Shown here piece by piece: positions 10,884 to 21,935 of a stretch of 64,000 nt of DNA; the first letter of the stretch is position 1, and the number at the start of each line of letters is the position of its first letter. This DNA is from Sinotaia quadrata. Its lineage: Eukaryota > Mollusca > Gastropoda > Architaenioglossa > Viviparidae. Under the pieces are notes generated by a model, which was given only the letters and a program-made list of their open reading frames with translations, was not told the origin of the DNA and ran no database searches. Both the position numbers and the translations under genes were made by a program. The stretch lies in assembly GCA_028829895.1 (NCBI GenBank), contig CM054181.1:11676501-11740500 (forward strand), in the 5' to 3' direction.

Positions 10884-11767
10884 TGCTTGCACAATAACAA
10901 CTCTTAATTGTTTCTGAAATAAAATAAACATTGCTTGTTCTTCGTCGGAGAATGAGTGGACTATTATAAGGCCAAACATATTATTATGAATGCCTACTGT
11001 GATTCATGAAATACTTATACACAATGTATTCAAAGTGTTATATTTATCTGAGGAATAATTCTGCCCTAACGCTGAAAGGCTGCGAGTTCCTGAGCGTGGC
11101 TACAGACTCTACCAAACTGGTTTATACTGGTCAATATTCGTGGACGGGGTTTTGACAGATGTCGTCTTGAGTTAGTGTTAGAATAACGAAACTGCATGAA
11201 GATAAGCAATCTACAAAGTTAAAGAGGCGCCTTAGTAAATAACCCAGTGTGTATAAATACGCATTTGCTAGATTGCATTTGTTTATTTTAGCAAATTAGG
11301 TTTGTTTACTCAGAGTCTGTGTTGTTTATATGTTTATCTAAATTTAAATCAATGTAGCAGAGGCGCTTTGCATGGTGCAGAGAGCTTTCTAGCATGACAT
11401 AGCCCATACACCACACGGAGGAAGAATAGTTAAAACAATCTTGTAAACTAGTGTTAAAATCCAGAATTCATGCTTTCTGATCAAAATAAAGTATTTCAGC
11501 TGATTTTCCACAATTCTTGCTTAAGAACTTAATGTGAACCTGTCAGTGAGTTTGGTCATCAAGTATGATTCTAAGTAACCAAAGAACGTTTACGTCTGAA
11601 CTGATGTTACTAGAATACAATCAGCGAGAACGCCGAGTGATAGATAATACTAAATGATAGTCTTAACAAGGGGGGATAATCATTCAAGATTTAACACACC
11701 TGTAAGTAGTAACATCTAGCTATAGATAAACGGTTATTAGATTTATAAAGAGTGGTATCATCACCGA
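10884..11767. other. No gene recognised
   Basis: Unique AT-rich spacer of almost 0.9 kb. A short balanced patch at 11060-11160 shows no tRNA fold or frame. Confidence 0.45.
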
Positions 11768-11955
11768 AAATTGTACATTTAAAAATGCATTTTATAAAAT
11801 TAAGTGGAAGACCTTTATAATGAATAACATAATTGTACATTAAAATCTACATTTTATAAAATTAAGTGGAAGACCATTATAATGAATACAAAAATTGTAC
11901 ATTAAAATGTACATTTTACAAGATTAAGTGGAAGATATTAATATGGATACCAAAC
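11768..11955. repeat. ~63-bp minisatellite, 3 copies
   Basis: Three copies of AAATTGTACATTAAAAT, CATTTTATAAAATTAAGTGG and AAGACC(A/T)TTATAATGAATA. Confidence 0.93.
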
Positions 11956-12175
11956 TCAGGAGATCAAGAAATGTTTCCTGGAGATCTCGCTTACCTGTTA
12001 TTAGTTACGCATTATTAATTAATATATAATAACCAGGTGCCCCGAGATGTCACATTTTTTTGCAGCTCTAATAATGAAAGGAGTGTAAAACACGTAAAGA
12101 GGGAGAAAGAACGGAAGGAAGACACATATCTGCATTTGTCGATTTCTCCTTAACAATAGTATATGGGGAGAGAAG

Positions 12176-12322
12176 AAAAGTGAAAGAGAGAGATAGAGAG
12201 AATGTGGGAAAGAGAAAGTCTGAGGAAGAGAGAGGTTAAAAGGTTGAGAGAGAGAGAGAGAGCGAGAGAGAGAATGTGAGAATGAAAACGTCTGAGGAAG
12301 AGAGAGGTTAAAAGAGGGAAAG
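12176..12322. repeat. Purine-rich ~85-bp duplicated block
   Basis: GA-rich sequence in which GTCTGAGGAAGAGAGAGGTT followed by AAAAG occurs twice, separated by GAGAGA tracts. Confidence 0.9.
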
Positions 12323-12330
12323 AGTTGAAG

Positions 12331-12792
12331 ATCCAGCAATAGGAATGAGGTAGAAAAATCCTCATTATCAACGTCATAAGATATGATAATATACGGGCCT
12401 GCCTAGCAATAGGAATGAGGCAGAAAAATCCTCATTATCAACGTCATAAGATATGATAATATACGGGCCTGCCTAGCAATAGGAATGAGGTAGAAAAATC
12501 CTCATTATCAACGTCATAAGATATGGTAACATACGGGACGGCCTAGCAACGGGAATGAGGTAGAAAAGTCCTTATTATCAATGTCATAACATACGGGACG
12601 GCCTAGCAATGGGAATGAGGTAGAAAAGTCCTTATTATCAACGTCATAACATACAGGACGGCCTAGCAATGGGAATGAGGTAGAAAAGTCCTTATTATCA
12701 ACGTCATAACATACAGGACGGCCTAGCAATGGGAATGAGGTAGAAAAGTCCTTATTATCAACGTCATAACATACGGGACAGTCTAGCAATCG
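12331..12792. repeat. Minisatellite with 70-bp then 60-bp units, 7 copies
   Basis: All units share AGCAATAGGAATGAGGTAGA and TATCAACGTCATAA. The first three units carry a 10-bp segment (around GATATGATAA) that the last four lack. One internal deletion therefore founded a sub-array. The minus-strand frame of 118 codons (60-bp period, multiple of three) is an artefact. Confidence 0.97.
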
Positions 12793-12832
12793 AGACGCAG
12801 GCTTCTCGTGCACAAGAAAGTGAATTATGAGT

Positions 12833-13062
12833 TCAAGTCCCACCCCAGTCCAGTGTACAAACCTCTTCAATTCCCACCCGAGTCCAGTCTACAAACCTCT
12901 TCAATTCCCACCCCAGTCCAGTGTACAAACCTCTTCAATTCCCACCCCAGTCCAGTGTACAAACCTCTTCAATTCCCACCCCAGTCCAGTGTACAAACCC
13001 TTTTCAATTTCCACCCAGTCCAGTCTACAAACCCTCTTCAAGTCACACCTCAGTCTAATCTA
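12833..13062. repeat. 34-bp minisatellite, ~6.5 copies
   Basis: Units of GTCCAGTGTACAAACCTCTT followed by CAATTCCCACCCCA. The 3' end decays (13010-13060). Confidence 0.96.
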
Positions 13063-13130
13063 AATACACTCTATAGTGGGGTGTGATTATTTGAGCTCGC
13101 AGCTCACTTAATTCTGAAATCTTAGAAATA

Positions 13131-13256
13131 GAGTTAATAATGATTCGACCTTCTGAGTTAATAATGATTCGACCTTCTGAGTTAATAATGATTCGACCTT
13201 CTGAGTTAATAATGATTCGACCTTCTGAGTTAATAATGATTCGACCTTCTGAGTTT
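13131..13256. repeat. 24-bp minisatellite, ~5 copies
   Basis: Identical units GAGTTAATAATGATTCGACC + TTCT. The period is a multiple of three, which explains the repetitive minus-strand frame. Confidence 0.98.
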
Positions 13257-13750
13257 CTTAAAAACATTAGGGTTAGAAATAGTAGCGGTTAAATGCTTTA
13301 CATGCATGATTGTCAAGATAATGAAATTTACTATTTGATGAAATCATTAGATTAAGTACAAACAGTTGTATTTATTTATATATGCAAGAATTTTAACTCT
13401 CCCGATATTTCTTATAGTGAGAGTATTTTGTTTACTGCTGACAATTCATGCATATTAGAGCATAATTCATTTTTGCATGCCTCGTATGACATCGGCATGC
13501 TGTTCCTAATTGACCTTTCCAGTCCTGGACGGAAACTCCGTTTTTAATCAAATATAATACTTAAGTTAACGGGCACAAGTGGACATAATTGCACCAACGC
13601 ATATATTAAAGGGAGACCATTTCTTGAAAACTCCGGCCTTATAAATCCTTCAGCTTCTTCCTGTCACTTCGCTCAATCTAAGAATTAAGTGAGCTAAACA
13701 AATTAATTGCATTTCAACTCACATGTGAAGTTAAACTTCAAACGTGATCA
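13257..13750. other. No gene recognised
   Basis: AT-rich unique spacer with no motif seen. Confidence 0.45.
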
Positions 13751-13891
13751 AACGCTCTCATCGATGTTGAGAAATTCGATTTGGTTGTGAAGAGTGCGAC
13801 GCAGCATGTACTAGCGGAGTTTGCTGCACGACTGCTGGCCGCAGTTCGCCGCAAAGTTACAGACAGGACTGGGCCAGGACTGGGGTAATCC
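13751..13891 (+). other. Isolated coding-like frame (possible exon remnant)
   Basis: Between a stop at about 13746 and TAA at about 13889, a plus-strand frame with no ATG of its own reads through GC-richer sequence. It includes the residues VEKFDLVVKSATQHVLAEF then AARLLAAVRRKV. Amino-acid composition looks protein-like (alternating hydrophobic and charged, alanine-rich helix), unlike the neighbouring low-complexity frames. I recognise no family, and 46 codons is within chance length. A GGTAAT near the end could be a weak splice donor, but there is no good acceptor upstream. Confidence 0.2.
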
Positions 13892-14792
13892 TTAAGTGCC
13901 ATTTTATACAGCGTGTGAATTAGATTCTAGGACACACGCTGTCTGGTCTAACGATGTCAATTCGGTTTTTTGTAGACCATGTCTGAATACTCTGAGATGT
14001 GGTTTGGAACCGAACAATTCTCAGGCCGCGATGTCCATGGGCCTTTTCTGTTAATGACCCGAAGTTCGAAGTCCAGACTTGGTGCCGTTATATGAGCACG
14101 TTACAGACACAAGTACGCAGACAATGGTCCTTCAGCAAGCAGAACAAATTAAAAGCAAAGATATAAAGGAGCATAAAGTACTGTCTCCTAGAAACAATAC
14201 TCGCAAAAGTGAAAGTTATCAGACAATTAAACAGTTTTCACAAGTCTGATGCGATGTATGCGACAGGAACATTTTCTTGCAGTAGGGGATGTCCCAAGAA
14301 CGTCGATTTCTGTTTTATTTGTCTTAATGGTGACCCCTGACAACATACCTTTGCCTGAGCTATGAATAGTTCATTAATGCTCTGCATGGACAATCAATGT
14401 GTAATGGCGAGTGCCGGCAAAAGCTCCACATACTGCTGCCAGTTCTACGTCTTTCGATTCGTCATGTGCAAACCCACACGGACGAAATGTCTGTCTTGTG
14501 GCGAAATCTAAAACTGTCCTGGAAAGAACAGGGGCCTGACATTACTCAGAAATTCACACTTTGCATGGGACCAATCCAATATTTGCACGAAACCAATCCA
14601 GAAAAATGCGCATAGTCTTTGCATAGAATCAATGAGGCGTGAACAAATAGAGAAAACAAACTATTCTCTCATGCCGCTTAGGACCGAACAAATATTTATT
14701 TAGAACCCATCCAGTCAACGATAAGAACGGTATGCAAAGAATAGGTCAAGAGGATAAATCAAAACTAATGAAAAAATGCATTGTTCTAGACC
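13892..14792. other. No gene recognised
   Basis: Mostly unique. The plus-strand 72-codon frame at 14397-14615 has mixed composition and no recognisable motif. Confidence 0.4.
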
Positions 14793-15130
14793 TTACAAAG
14801 TACCAAATCAGAAAGCTTTAAAAAAAATTTAAAATCGCTTTACAAAGTGCCAATTAGATGTCTCTTTCTTAGAAGATCGCTTTAAAAACTATCAATCAGA
14901 AAACTGTTTTTTGAAGATCACTTTGCACAGTACCAATCAAAAAGCTCATTTTAAAGATCACTTTACAAAGAAGCAATCAGAAAACTCTAGTTTGAAGATC
15001 AATTTATAAAATACCAATCAGAAAACTTTAATTAGAAGATCACTTTGCAAAGTACCAATCAGAAAGCTTTAATTAGAAGATCACTTTGCAAAGTACCAAT
15101 CAGAAAACTCTAGTTTGAAGATCACTTTGG
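14793..15130. repeat. ~51-bp degenerate minisatellite, ~7 copies
   Basis: The core is GAAGATCACTTTGCAAAGTA + CCAATCAGAAA(A/G)CT. The last three copies (15000-15130) are nearly identical and the first ones are strongly diverged. Confidence 0.92.
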
Positions 15131-15221
15131 CAAGAACTGCTGATAAGGAAGAATGTACACAAACGCACACATGATAACAAATACTGAATGGATTTTAAAA
15201 GACCCAATAGCTGCTAGTGAG

Positions 15222-15775
15222 AACGCCCTCAAAAGACACACATTACAAGAATTAATGAAAAATATACCCTACCAAACACACATTTCAAGAATTACTGGAG
15301 AGTAAACATTCGAAAGACACAAATTACGAAAACGACTGGAAAGAATACACTAAAGAAGCATATTGCAAGAACTAAGTAAAAGGATGCTCTCAAAAGACAT
15401 ATTACAAGAACTAATGAAAAACACGATGCTCTCAAAAGGTTCATAAGCAACGAAATAATGATAATGATAAGGCCGTACACATAGCTCACAATGAAAGAGA
15501 TGTTCTTAAGAGGAACACACATAGAAATAATGAAAATGACGTTCTCAAATGCTACACACACAGAAATAATGAAAATGACGTTCTCAAATGCTACACACAT
15601 AGAAATAATGAAAATGACGTTCTCAAATGCTACACACATAGAAATAATGAAAATGATGTTCTCAAATGCTACACACATAGAAATAATGAAAATGACGTTC
15701 TCAAATGCTACACACATAGAAATAATGAAAATCACGTTCTTAAATGCTACACACAGAAATAATGGAAAGGACGCT
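15222..15775. repeat. ~40-bp minisatellite: degenerate 5' half, homogeneous 39-bp 3' half
   Basis: From about 15500 seven near-identical 39-bp units occur (ACGTTCTCAAATGCTACACA + CATAGAAATAATGAAAATG). The preceding 280 bp consists of diverged 40-42-bp relatives with the same layout (GCTCTCAAAAGACA...ACAAGAACTAATGAAAA). 39 is a multiple of three, giving frames of 106 and 147 codons on opposite strands. These are artefacts. Confidence 0.94.
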
Positions 15776-15889
15776 CTACTTCACACTGCACTGGCACGAT
15801 GGCTGTTTTAAATAATAAATACATTATCCACGTACTGCAATAACACAACTTGTCGTCTATCAGTACAATTCTTTCGAAAACACGTTTCA

Positions 15890-16020
15890 TACACTGAATA
15901 CGTCAACGTCTACTAAACATACATACACTGAATACGTCAACGTCTACTAAACATACATACACTGAATACGTCCACGCCTACTAAACATACATACTCTGAA
16001 AAATATACTCTTCTACTAAT
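15890..16020. repeat. 34-bp minisatellite, ~3.7 copies
   Basis: TACACTGAATACGTCAACGT + CTACTAAACATACA at 15890, 15924 and 15958. Copies decay 3'-ward into CA/TA-rich sequence to about 16290. Confidence 0.93.
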
Positions 16021-16370
16021 CATGTTTACACTGAAATAGTATACGTATTAAAAATGTACATGCATTTTAAACACCCATGCACTAAAATGAAATACACACT
16101 TAAAAATGCAATATGAATACATATATACGCTATAAACACATATTTTCTAAAACCTATACTCACACTTATCAATATATTCAATATACACATATTAAACACA
16201 TATACACTAGAATAAACACATTTATATCAAGCATACATATATAAGCGCACATTAACATACACACTGGTAGACATGCATCTTTTTAAGTTGCACAACACAT
16301 TTTAAACCGCACTGACAAACACATTCTACATACAGAATTAGGAACTTTATGTTTTCTGACACAATGCGTT
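16021..16370. repeat. Low-complexity ACATATA-rich tail
   Basis: Irregular ACACTTA, ATACATATA and TAAACACAT words, probably the eroded continuation of the 34-bp array. Confidence 0.5.
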
Positions 16371-16375
16371 TATTA

Positions 16376-16456
16376 TCATCTGGGAATAATCATAACAATA
16401 TGTTTAATATCAATTGGGAATAACCATATCAATATACTTAATATCAGGTAGAAATA
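16376..16456. repeat. ~37-bp degenerate repeat, 2 copies
   Basis: TATCATCTGGGAATAATCAT and TATCAATTGGGAATAACCAT, each followed by ATCAATAT/AACAATAT and TTAATATCA. Confidence 0.8.
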
Positions 16457-16961
16457 ATGATGATGTGTCACTTTCTCTTAATCAAGATGAAACACGTTAC
16501 TGAACATTTGAATCTCAAAAGACGAAGCTATTTAATAAAAGCAACAAACATAAATAATAAAGAAAACAATAAACAAAACCAAAAAAACCCAAACCTCCTC
16601 CCAAAAAGGAATTAAAAGCAGCTCTGGAAAACAACATTTTCATTTTTAATAACATGCAGGCACGATAGCACTTCCGTAGAGTTTAATCAAATTCTTGTTT
16701 AAGCAAACACACAAAAAAAAACTTTCAACAAAAAAATCATCAACCTGATTTACTTTGACTGCAGTTAGCTGCAATATTGAATCGCTGTATATAAATGAGC
16801 ACAATTAAATGTCAGTTCAGTGTCGATCTGCTATTTTAGAACGCTAATTTCATGGTGGTGTGTCTTGACCAGGAAGTACGTGGTCATCAACTTGAGAGAT
16901 CTCGGGAAAAATTCAAACATGAGCGAACAGTCACTAGCTCGGACCATATGCAAACTATTAC
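16457..16961. other. No gene recognised
   Basis: A-rich spacer (for example 16540-16620) with no motif seen. Confidence 0.45.
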
Positions 16962-17205
16962 ATGTGATAAGTAATTAGCTTTAGAATGTTAAACACTATT
17001 AGATCTGATACGTAATTAGCTTTAGAATGTTAAACACTATTAGATCTGATAAGTAATTAGCTTTATTATGTTAAACACTATTAGATCTGATAAGTAATTA
17101 GCTTTAAATGTTAAACACTATTAGATCTGATACGTAATTAGCTTTAGAATGTTAAACACTATTAGATCTGATTAGTAATTCGCTTTAGAAGGTTAAAGAC
17201 TGGTA
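16962..17205. repeat. 41-bp minisatellite, ~6 copies
   Basis: Units of TAATTAGCTTTAGAATGTTA + AACACTATTAGATCTGATA. The last copy is diverged. Confidence 0.96.
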
Positions 17206-17861
17206 GAGCTGATTTGAAATAAGAAACCATGGATGCATTCTTAGAAGCTTTAAATGTATTGCACAAGATAATAAGTGGCTGATTTAAAGTAGGTTGTTTT
17301 TATTAGAGCTCTTGACACTTATTTCACTGCAGACATCAGTTATGTAAGCTGTTTTAAAAACGTGTTACGTCAGAGGTACACACTATCTGTTGAAGATAAT
17401 TGTGATTCGTGTTATGATACGAATAATAAAAAACAAACAAACAAACAAAAAAACCCGAGAAACGCGAGATGCTTCAGACTCGTGCTAAACAGTTATAGTT
17501 ATGTTGAATTTTGTATGACGGATATTCCTGAAGGTTTCAATGTTTTCATCGATGAATTTACAAAAGACATTTTCATTATCTAATGTTACTGTGTATTCGT
17601 CACAACATAATACTTAAGGAAGCAAGCGTGATTCTTGATGCGTATTATTTGGCCCGAGCTATGCCGAGTTATCCTATTATTAACATAAATAACAGAGCAA
17701 AACAACAAAGGTTTGATCAGACATCTCGTGGGAAATAGAATCAAAGAAGTCATTCCACTCAGAGTAATCTCCCTTAAAAGAAAAGATCACATGACTCACA
17801 CAAGAGAAGTTTATTCAAGAACAAGCAATAGGAGAGGAAATGTTTATCTTCATCGTAACTA
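17206..17861. other. No gene recognised
   Basis: Unique AT-rich sequence. The plus-strand frame at 17362-17583 contains a Lys/Gln-rich simple stretch and no recognisable motif. Confidence 0.4.
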
Positions 17862-18135
17862 GACATACTTTATATTCTACTCTCTGCACTGCTGAACTGA
17901 AGGCATACTTTATATTCTACTCTCTGCACTGCTGAACTGCATACTTTATATTCTACTCTCTGCATTGCTGAACTGAAGGCATACTTTATATTCTACTCTC
18001 TGCATTGCTGAACTGCATACTTTATATTCTACTCTCTGCATTGCTGAACTGAAGGCATACTTTATATTCTACTCTCTGCATTGCTGAACTGCATACTTTA
18101 TATTCTACTCTCTGCACTGCTGAACTGAAGGCATA
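17862..18135. repeat. 40/36-bp minisatellite with dimeric higher-order unit
   Basis: The monomer GCATACTTTATATTCTACTC + TCTGCA(C/T)TGCTGAACT occurs alternately with and without a trailing GAAG, so a 76-bp dimer is repeated about 3.5 times. Confidence 0.96.
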
Positions 18136-18194
18136 CATGAGTACTGTATTTTCAGCCATGTTATACAAATACATATAAGACGGAACAAGTGCTT

Positions 18195-18548
18195 TGAGAC
18201 ACCTGATAACTAATTATACCGTGAAGACAGAACAAATGCACTTTGTGACACCTGATAAATATACAGGTAAGACAGAACAAGCGCACTTTGTAACACCAGA
18301 TCACTACACCGTGAAGACAGAACAAGTGCACTTAAAGTGACACCAGATAACTATACCGTGAAGATAGAATATGTGCACTTTGTGACACCTGATAAGTATA
18401 CAGGGAAGACAGAATATGTGCACTTTGTGACACCAGATAACTATACCGTGAAGACAGAACAAGTGCACTTTGTGACACCAGATACCTATACCGTGAAGAC
18501 AGAACAAGTACACTTTGTGAACCTGATAAGTATACAGGAAAGACATAA
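18195..18548. repeat. 45-bp minisatellite with trimeric higher-order structure
   Basis: About eight 45-bp monomers containing GAAGACAGAACAAGTGCACT + TTGTGACACC. Type A carries TATACCGTGAAG and type B carries TATACAGG(T/G)AAG. Their order is A B A A B A A B, a 135-bp AAB trimer. The period is a multiple of three, so both strands show frames of about 75-80 codons (a 15-residue repeat, VKTEQVHFVTPDNYT). I judge this a by-product, since one unit has a TTAAAG length change and the frames stop at the array edges. Confidence 0.94.
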
Positions 18549-19110
18549 CAAATTTATTTTATGAAGAGGAAACATGATTCATTATCAGTTGCGTTGATTG
18601 AACTCAACCCTGTGTATACGAAGTGAAGATCAAAGCTGTTTGTCTGCTATATGCTATGCATGATATTTTTTAGGTAATAAATTTTGTTTTCCACATCCGA
18701 ATCCTACACATCTTCTAGTGGACATAACAAAATTCCCTTGCTAGATACATCAGATTTATCTATCTTGGCAGAAGAAAATAAATTGCTGATTTGTTGGAAT
18801 GTGATGATGTTACATTGACTATGAATAGACAAAAAGCTAAATACAGACATATAGCTAATAAACACATGGCGAATTATACACATATGGAGAAATATAGTGT
18901 CAGTCCCTCCTTCGACTGGGGTACTCTATTTTGCTGGTCTCTGGTCTCAATACTAAAATAATAAAACACATTGACTCAAGCAATGTGAGGTGTACTAGCT
19001 TTGAAGCAAAACGTTGTGCATGCATGTTTAACCAAACCATCCAAGTTGCAAGGAGAGGCAGACAGATGATTTTGCATACAAAATAAAGTGTAAATTGCAA
19101 AAGAGAGGCA
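18549..19110. other. No gene recognised
   Basis: Unique sequence. The minus-strand frame at 18900-19121 shows no motif. Confidence 0.45.
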
Positions 19111-19512
19111 AGTATGGACACATTGACCTAGTATGGACACATTGACCTAGTATGGACACATTGACCTAGTATGGACACCTTAAGTGTGGACACATTGACC
19201 TAGTATGGACACATTGATTAAGTATGGACCCATTGACCTAGTATGGACACATTGACGTAGTATGGACACCTTAAGTGTGGACACATTGACCTAGTATGGA
19301 CACATTGACTTAGTATGGACACATTGGTTAAGTGTGGACACATTGACCTAGTATGGACACATTGACTTAGTATGGACACATTGGTTAAGTGTGGACACAT
19401 TGACCTAGTATGGAACATTGACTTAGTCTGTACTCATAGACTGAGTGTAGACACATTGACTTAGTGTGGACTCATTGACTTAGTGTAACACATTGACTTA
19501 GTGTAGACTTCT
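19111..19512. repeat. 19-bp minisatellite with local 57-bp trimer
   Basis: About 21 units of GT(A/G)TGGACACATTGACCTA. Within 19270-19420 the order GTGTGG..ACCTA, GTATGG..ACTTA, GTATGG..GGTTAA recurs, a trimeric unit. A shortened GGACACCTTAA unit marks two earlier repeats. Confidence 0.96.
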
Positions 19513-19606
19513 TGCCGCGATATAGACCTGTGATCCTATCATCCAACGAGAGCAGACGTGAGATTATATACACGTGCATGCGTGTACGTTGCCGCACGCA
19601 CGTGCA

Positions 19607-19637
19607 TGTGTCTGTGTGTGTGTGTGTATATATGTGT

Positions 19638-19698
<61 letters not shown>

Positions 19699-19702
19699 CG
19701 CA
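19607..19702. repeat. (TG)n with (CG)n tip
   Basis: A TG repeat ends in about six CG dinucleotides at 19690-19702. Alternating purine-pyrimidine of this kind favours Z-DNA. Confidence 0.96.
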
Positions 19703-19758
19703 TGTATGTGCATCTATGTATTTATATATATGTACGTGAGTGCATTAGCGTGTGTCTG

Positions 19759-19781
19759 TATCTATCTATCTATCTATCTAT
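19759..19781. repeat. (CTAT)n microsatellite
   Basis: Short tetranucleotide run of about five units. Confidence 0.93.
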
Positions 19782-20948
19782 GCAACACGTATGACTGTAG
19801 CAGTTTTTCAGTGTCACATTCATGACTTCTATTTTAACATTCCTTGACTCTAATAATTACATGTTCTGTATTAACTATTTATTTCGTATTCTAAGAGTTG
19901 CATTGTAATCAGTAACTATATGCCTGTAACAATTCCTAAAATTGAACATGATCGCAAAGAAATATAAAATTAAAATCCAAGAACTTTAGCAACTACAAAG
20001 GCAAAATACAGGAGCGGAAGAAAGAAGTTATGCTTGATGGTATAATGTTAATCGCAAAATGCTGATATGGCCTTTTGCCACAACTAGACCATACTATTTT
20101 ACTGTCACTAATGGCTACGACTAGGAACACAATTTCTTTTATGATGTACATAAAGTCCGAGTGCGAGTGTAAATCTTATAAATAAATAAAAAGGAGAAGA
20201 CGAATGAAAGTACTTTTCATGCAAATCTGATCAAGGCTTGCAGATATCCTGAGGACGACTGAAACTTGTTTCGAATAGCTATAGATAAAATTAAAGATAG
20301 ACCAGATATAAAAGCGTGATTGTAAACAGCAGACACACACACCAACACACATACATAAATGCACTCAATACAATTTATATTGATGGCCTGATGATGAGAG
20401 AAATTAAAACTTACAATTATATTTTTAATACGATAGAGTGGTGGTGTAAACATATAAGTGTGAACTAAGACAATTAATATATCTGTGTTCGATAAGAGTA
20501 ATGATATATTCATCATTACTAATCTGATGGGTGACAAAGATATGTGGAGGTTTTTGTGTAAAACATATATATTTAATATTGTTAACAAAAGTGGTTGTAT
20601 ATACGTTTGAAATTAACAAATATGATCGATGAACAAGAAATATATTTGATACATCTTCGAAATAAACATTGATTGACTGGAAATGAACTGGTATGAACAA
20701 TGATAAAAGGTAAAGGTTATATTTCCAATACTTAGTTCTACTTTGATACAAGAGAATGTTATTGCTAGGCCTAAAATAGAACATGCCCGTTTTTCGTTAA
20801 ACCTCACAGATTGCATTTTGTATTTATTTAAAAGTTACAGACATCATGCCACCGATTAGAAGCAAAACAGTGCAGATCTTTCTTTAATATTTAATAGTGC
20901 ATGTTACTGTTTAGATATAAAAAATAAATATAGCTTATATTCTGTTTA
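19782..20948. other. AT-rich unique sequence, no gene recognised
   Basis: Overlapping minus-strand frames (20176-20816) up to 123 codons are Ile/Tyr/Ser/Leu-rich, as expected for very AT-rich DNA, and carry no motif that I recognise. Confidence 0.4.
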
Positions 20949-21475
20949 TAGACCCTTTCTTACGTCTCTCATTTAGCTATGAAATGTACGCTAATATTTA
21001 GACCCTTTCTTACGTCTCTCATTTAGCTATGAAATGTACACTAATATTTAGACCCTTTCTTACGTCTCTCATTTAGCTATGAAAATGTACGCTAATATTT
21101 AGACCCTTTCTTACGTCTCTCATTTAGCTATGAAAATGTACGCTAATATTTAGACCCTTTCTTACGTCTCTCATTTAGCTATGAAAATGTACACTAATAC
21201 CCTACACCTCGTCTCTCATTTAGCTGTAAAATTGATGGCTAATGTTTAAACCCTTCATCACGTCTCTAATCTGATTATAGAAATTAAGGCAAACGTTTAG
21301 ACCCTATCTCACGTCTCTCATTTAGCTGTAGAATGTAAGGCTAATGTTTAAACCCATCTCACGTCACTCATTTAGTTATAGAAATGATAGCTAATGTTCA
21401 GACCCTATCTCACGTCTCTCATTTAGTTATAGAAATGATGGATATAGAATTATAATTAATGTTTCGACCTTACCT
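20949..21475. repeat. 50-bp minisatellite with 5'-to-3' decay, ~10 copies
   Basis: The first five units (TAGACCCTTTCTTACGTCTC + TCATTTAGCTATGAAA) are near-identical. From about 21190 onward copies accumulate substitutions and indels but keep CACGTCTCTCATTTAG. Confidence 0.95.
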
Positions 21476-21644
21476 TACCTTACCTTACGCCTCTAATTTA
21501 GTTCTGGAAATGTAGACAAATGATTAAACCTATACCTAAACAGTGTTTCTGTTTAGAAAATATATTTTTTCTTTAAGCCACACACTTTGTATATCTCTAG
21601 TCTTAAACTTAAGAAGCGTGTTCTTGTTGTGGATTTATAGAGTG

Positions 21645-21935
21645 CAATTTTGTGATAGGCCTAACAGATTGCACTTTCTTGATTAGGCCTTATATATTTA
21701 ATGTTAGGCCTAAAAGACTGCATGCTTCTTAAGCCTAAAAGACTACATGTTTTGCTTTAGGCTTAATTAACTGCTTGTTTGGTGTTAGGCCTACAAGACT
21801 GCATGTTTACTGTTAGGCCTACAAGACTAAATGTTTTGTGTTAGGCCTACAAGACTGCATTTTAAAGGATAGGCTTTACAAATTGATTACGCCCTGAGAC
21901 TATGTGCTTCAGTTTAGGCCTCAATGGCCACATGT
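21645..21935. repeat. ~33-bp degenerate minisatellite
   Basis: Recurring GTTAGGCCTACAAGACTGCA + TGTTT words with variable spacing (about 28-40 bp). The central copies are best conserved. Confidence 0.88.

Noticed and set aside
10598..10979. His/Thr- and Val/Cys-repeat proteins
   Set aside because: Pure consequence of (CA)n/(TG)n. The same pattern recurs at 23.3, 37.5, 58.8 and 61.1 kb.
14035..14075. Box B-like AGTTCGAAGTCC suggesting another SINE
   Set aside because: No box A at a plausible distance on either strand.
18304..18564. 15-residue repeat protein (VKTEQVHFVTPDNYT)
   Set aside because: The 45-bp period is a multiple of three, the opposite strand is also open, and there is no start or domain outside the array.
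20176..20816. Multi-frame minus-strand coding region
   Set aside because: Overlapping frames in very AT-rich sequence, Ile/Tyr/Leu-rich, with no motif. Best explained by composition.
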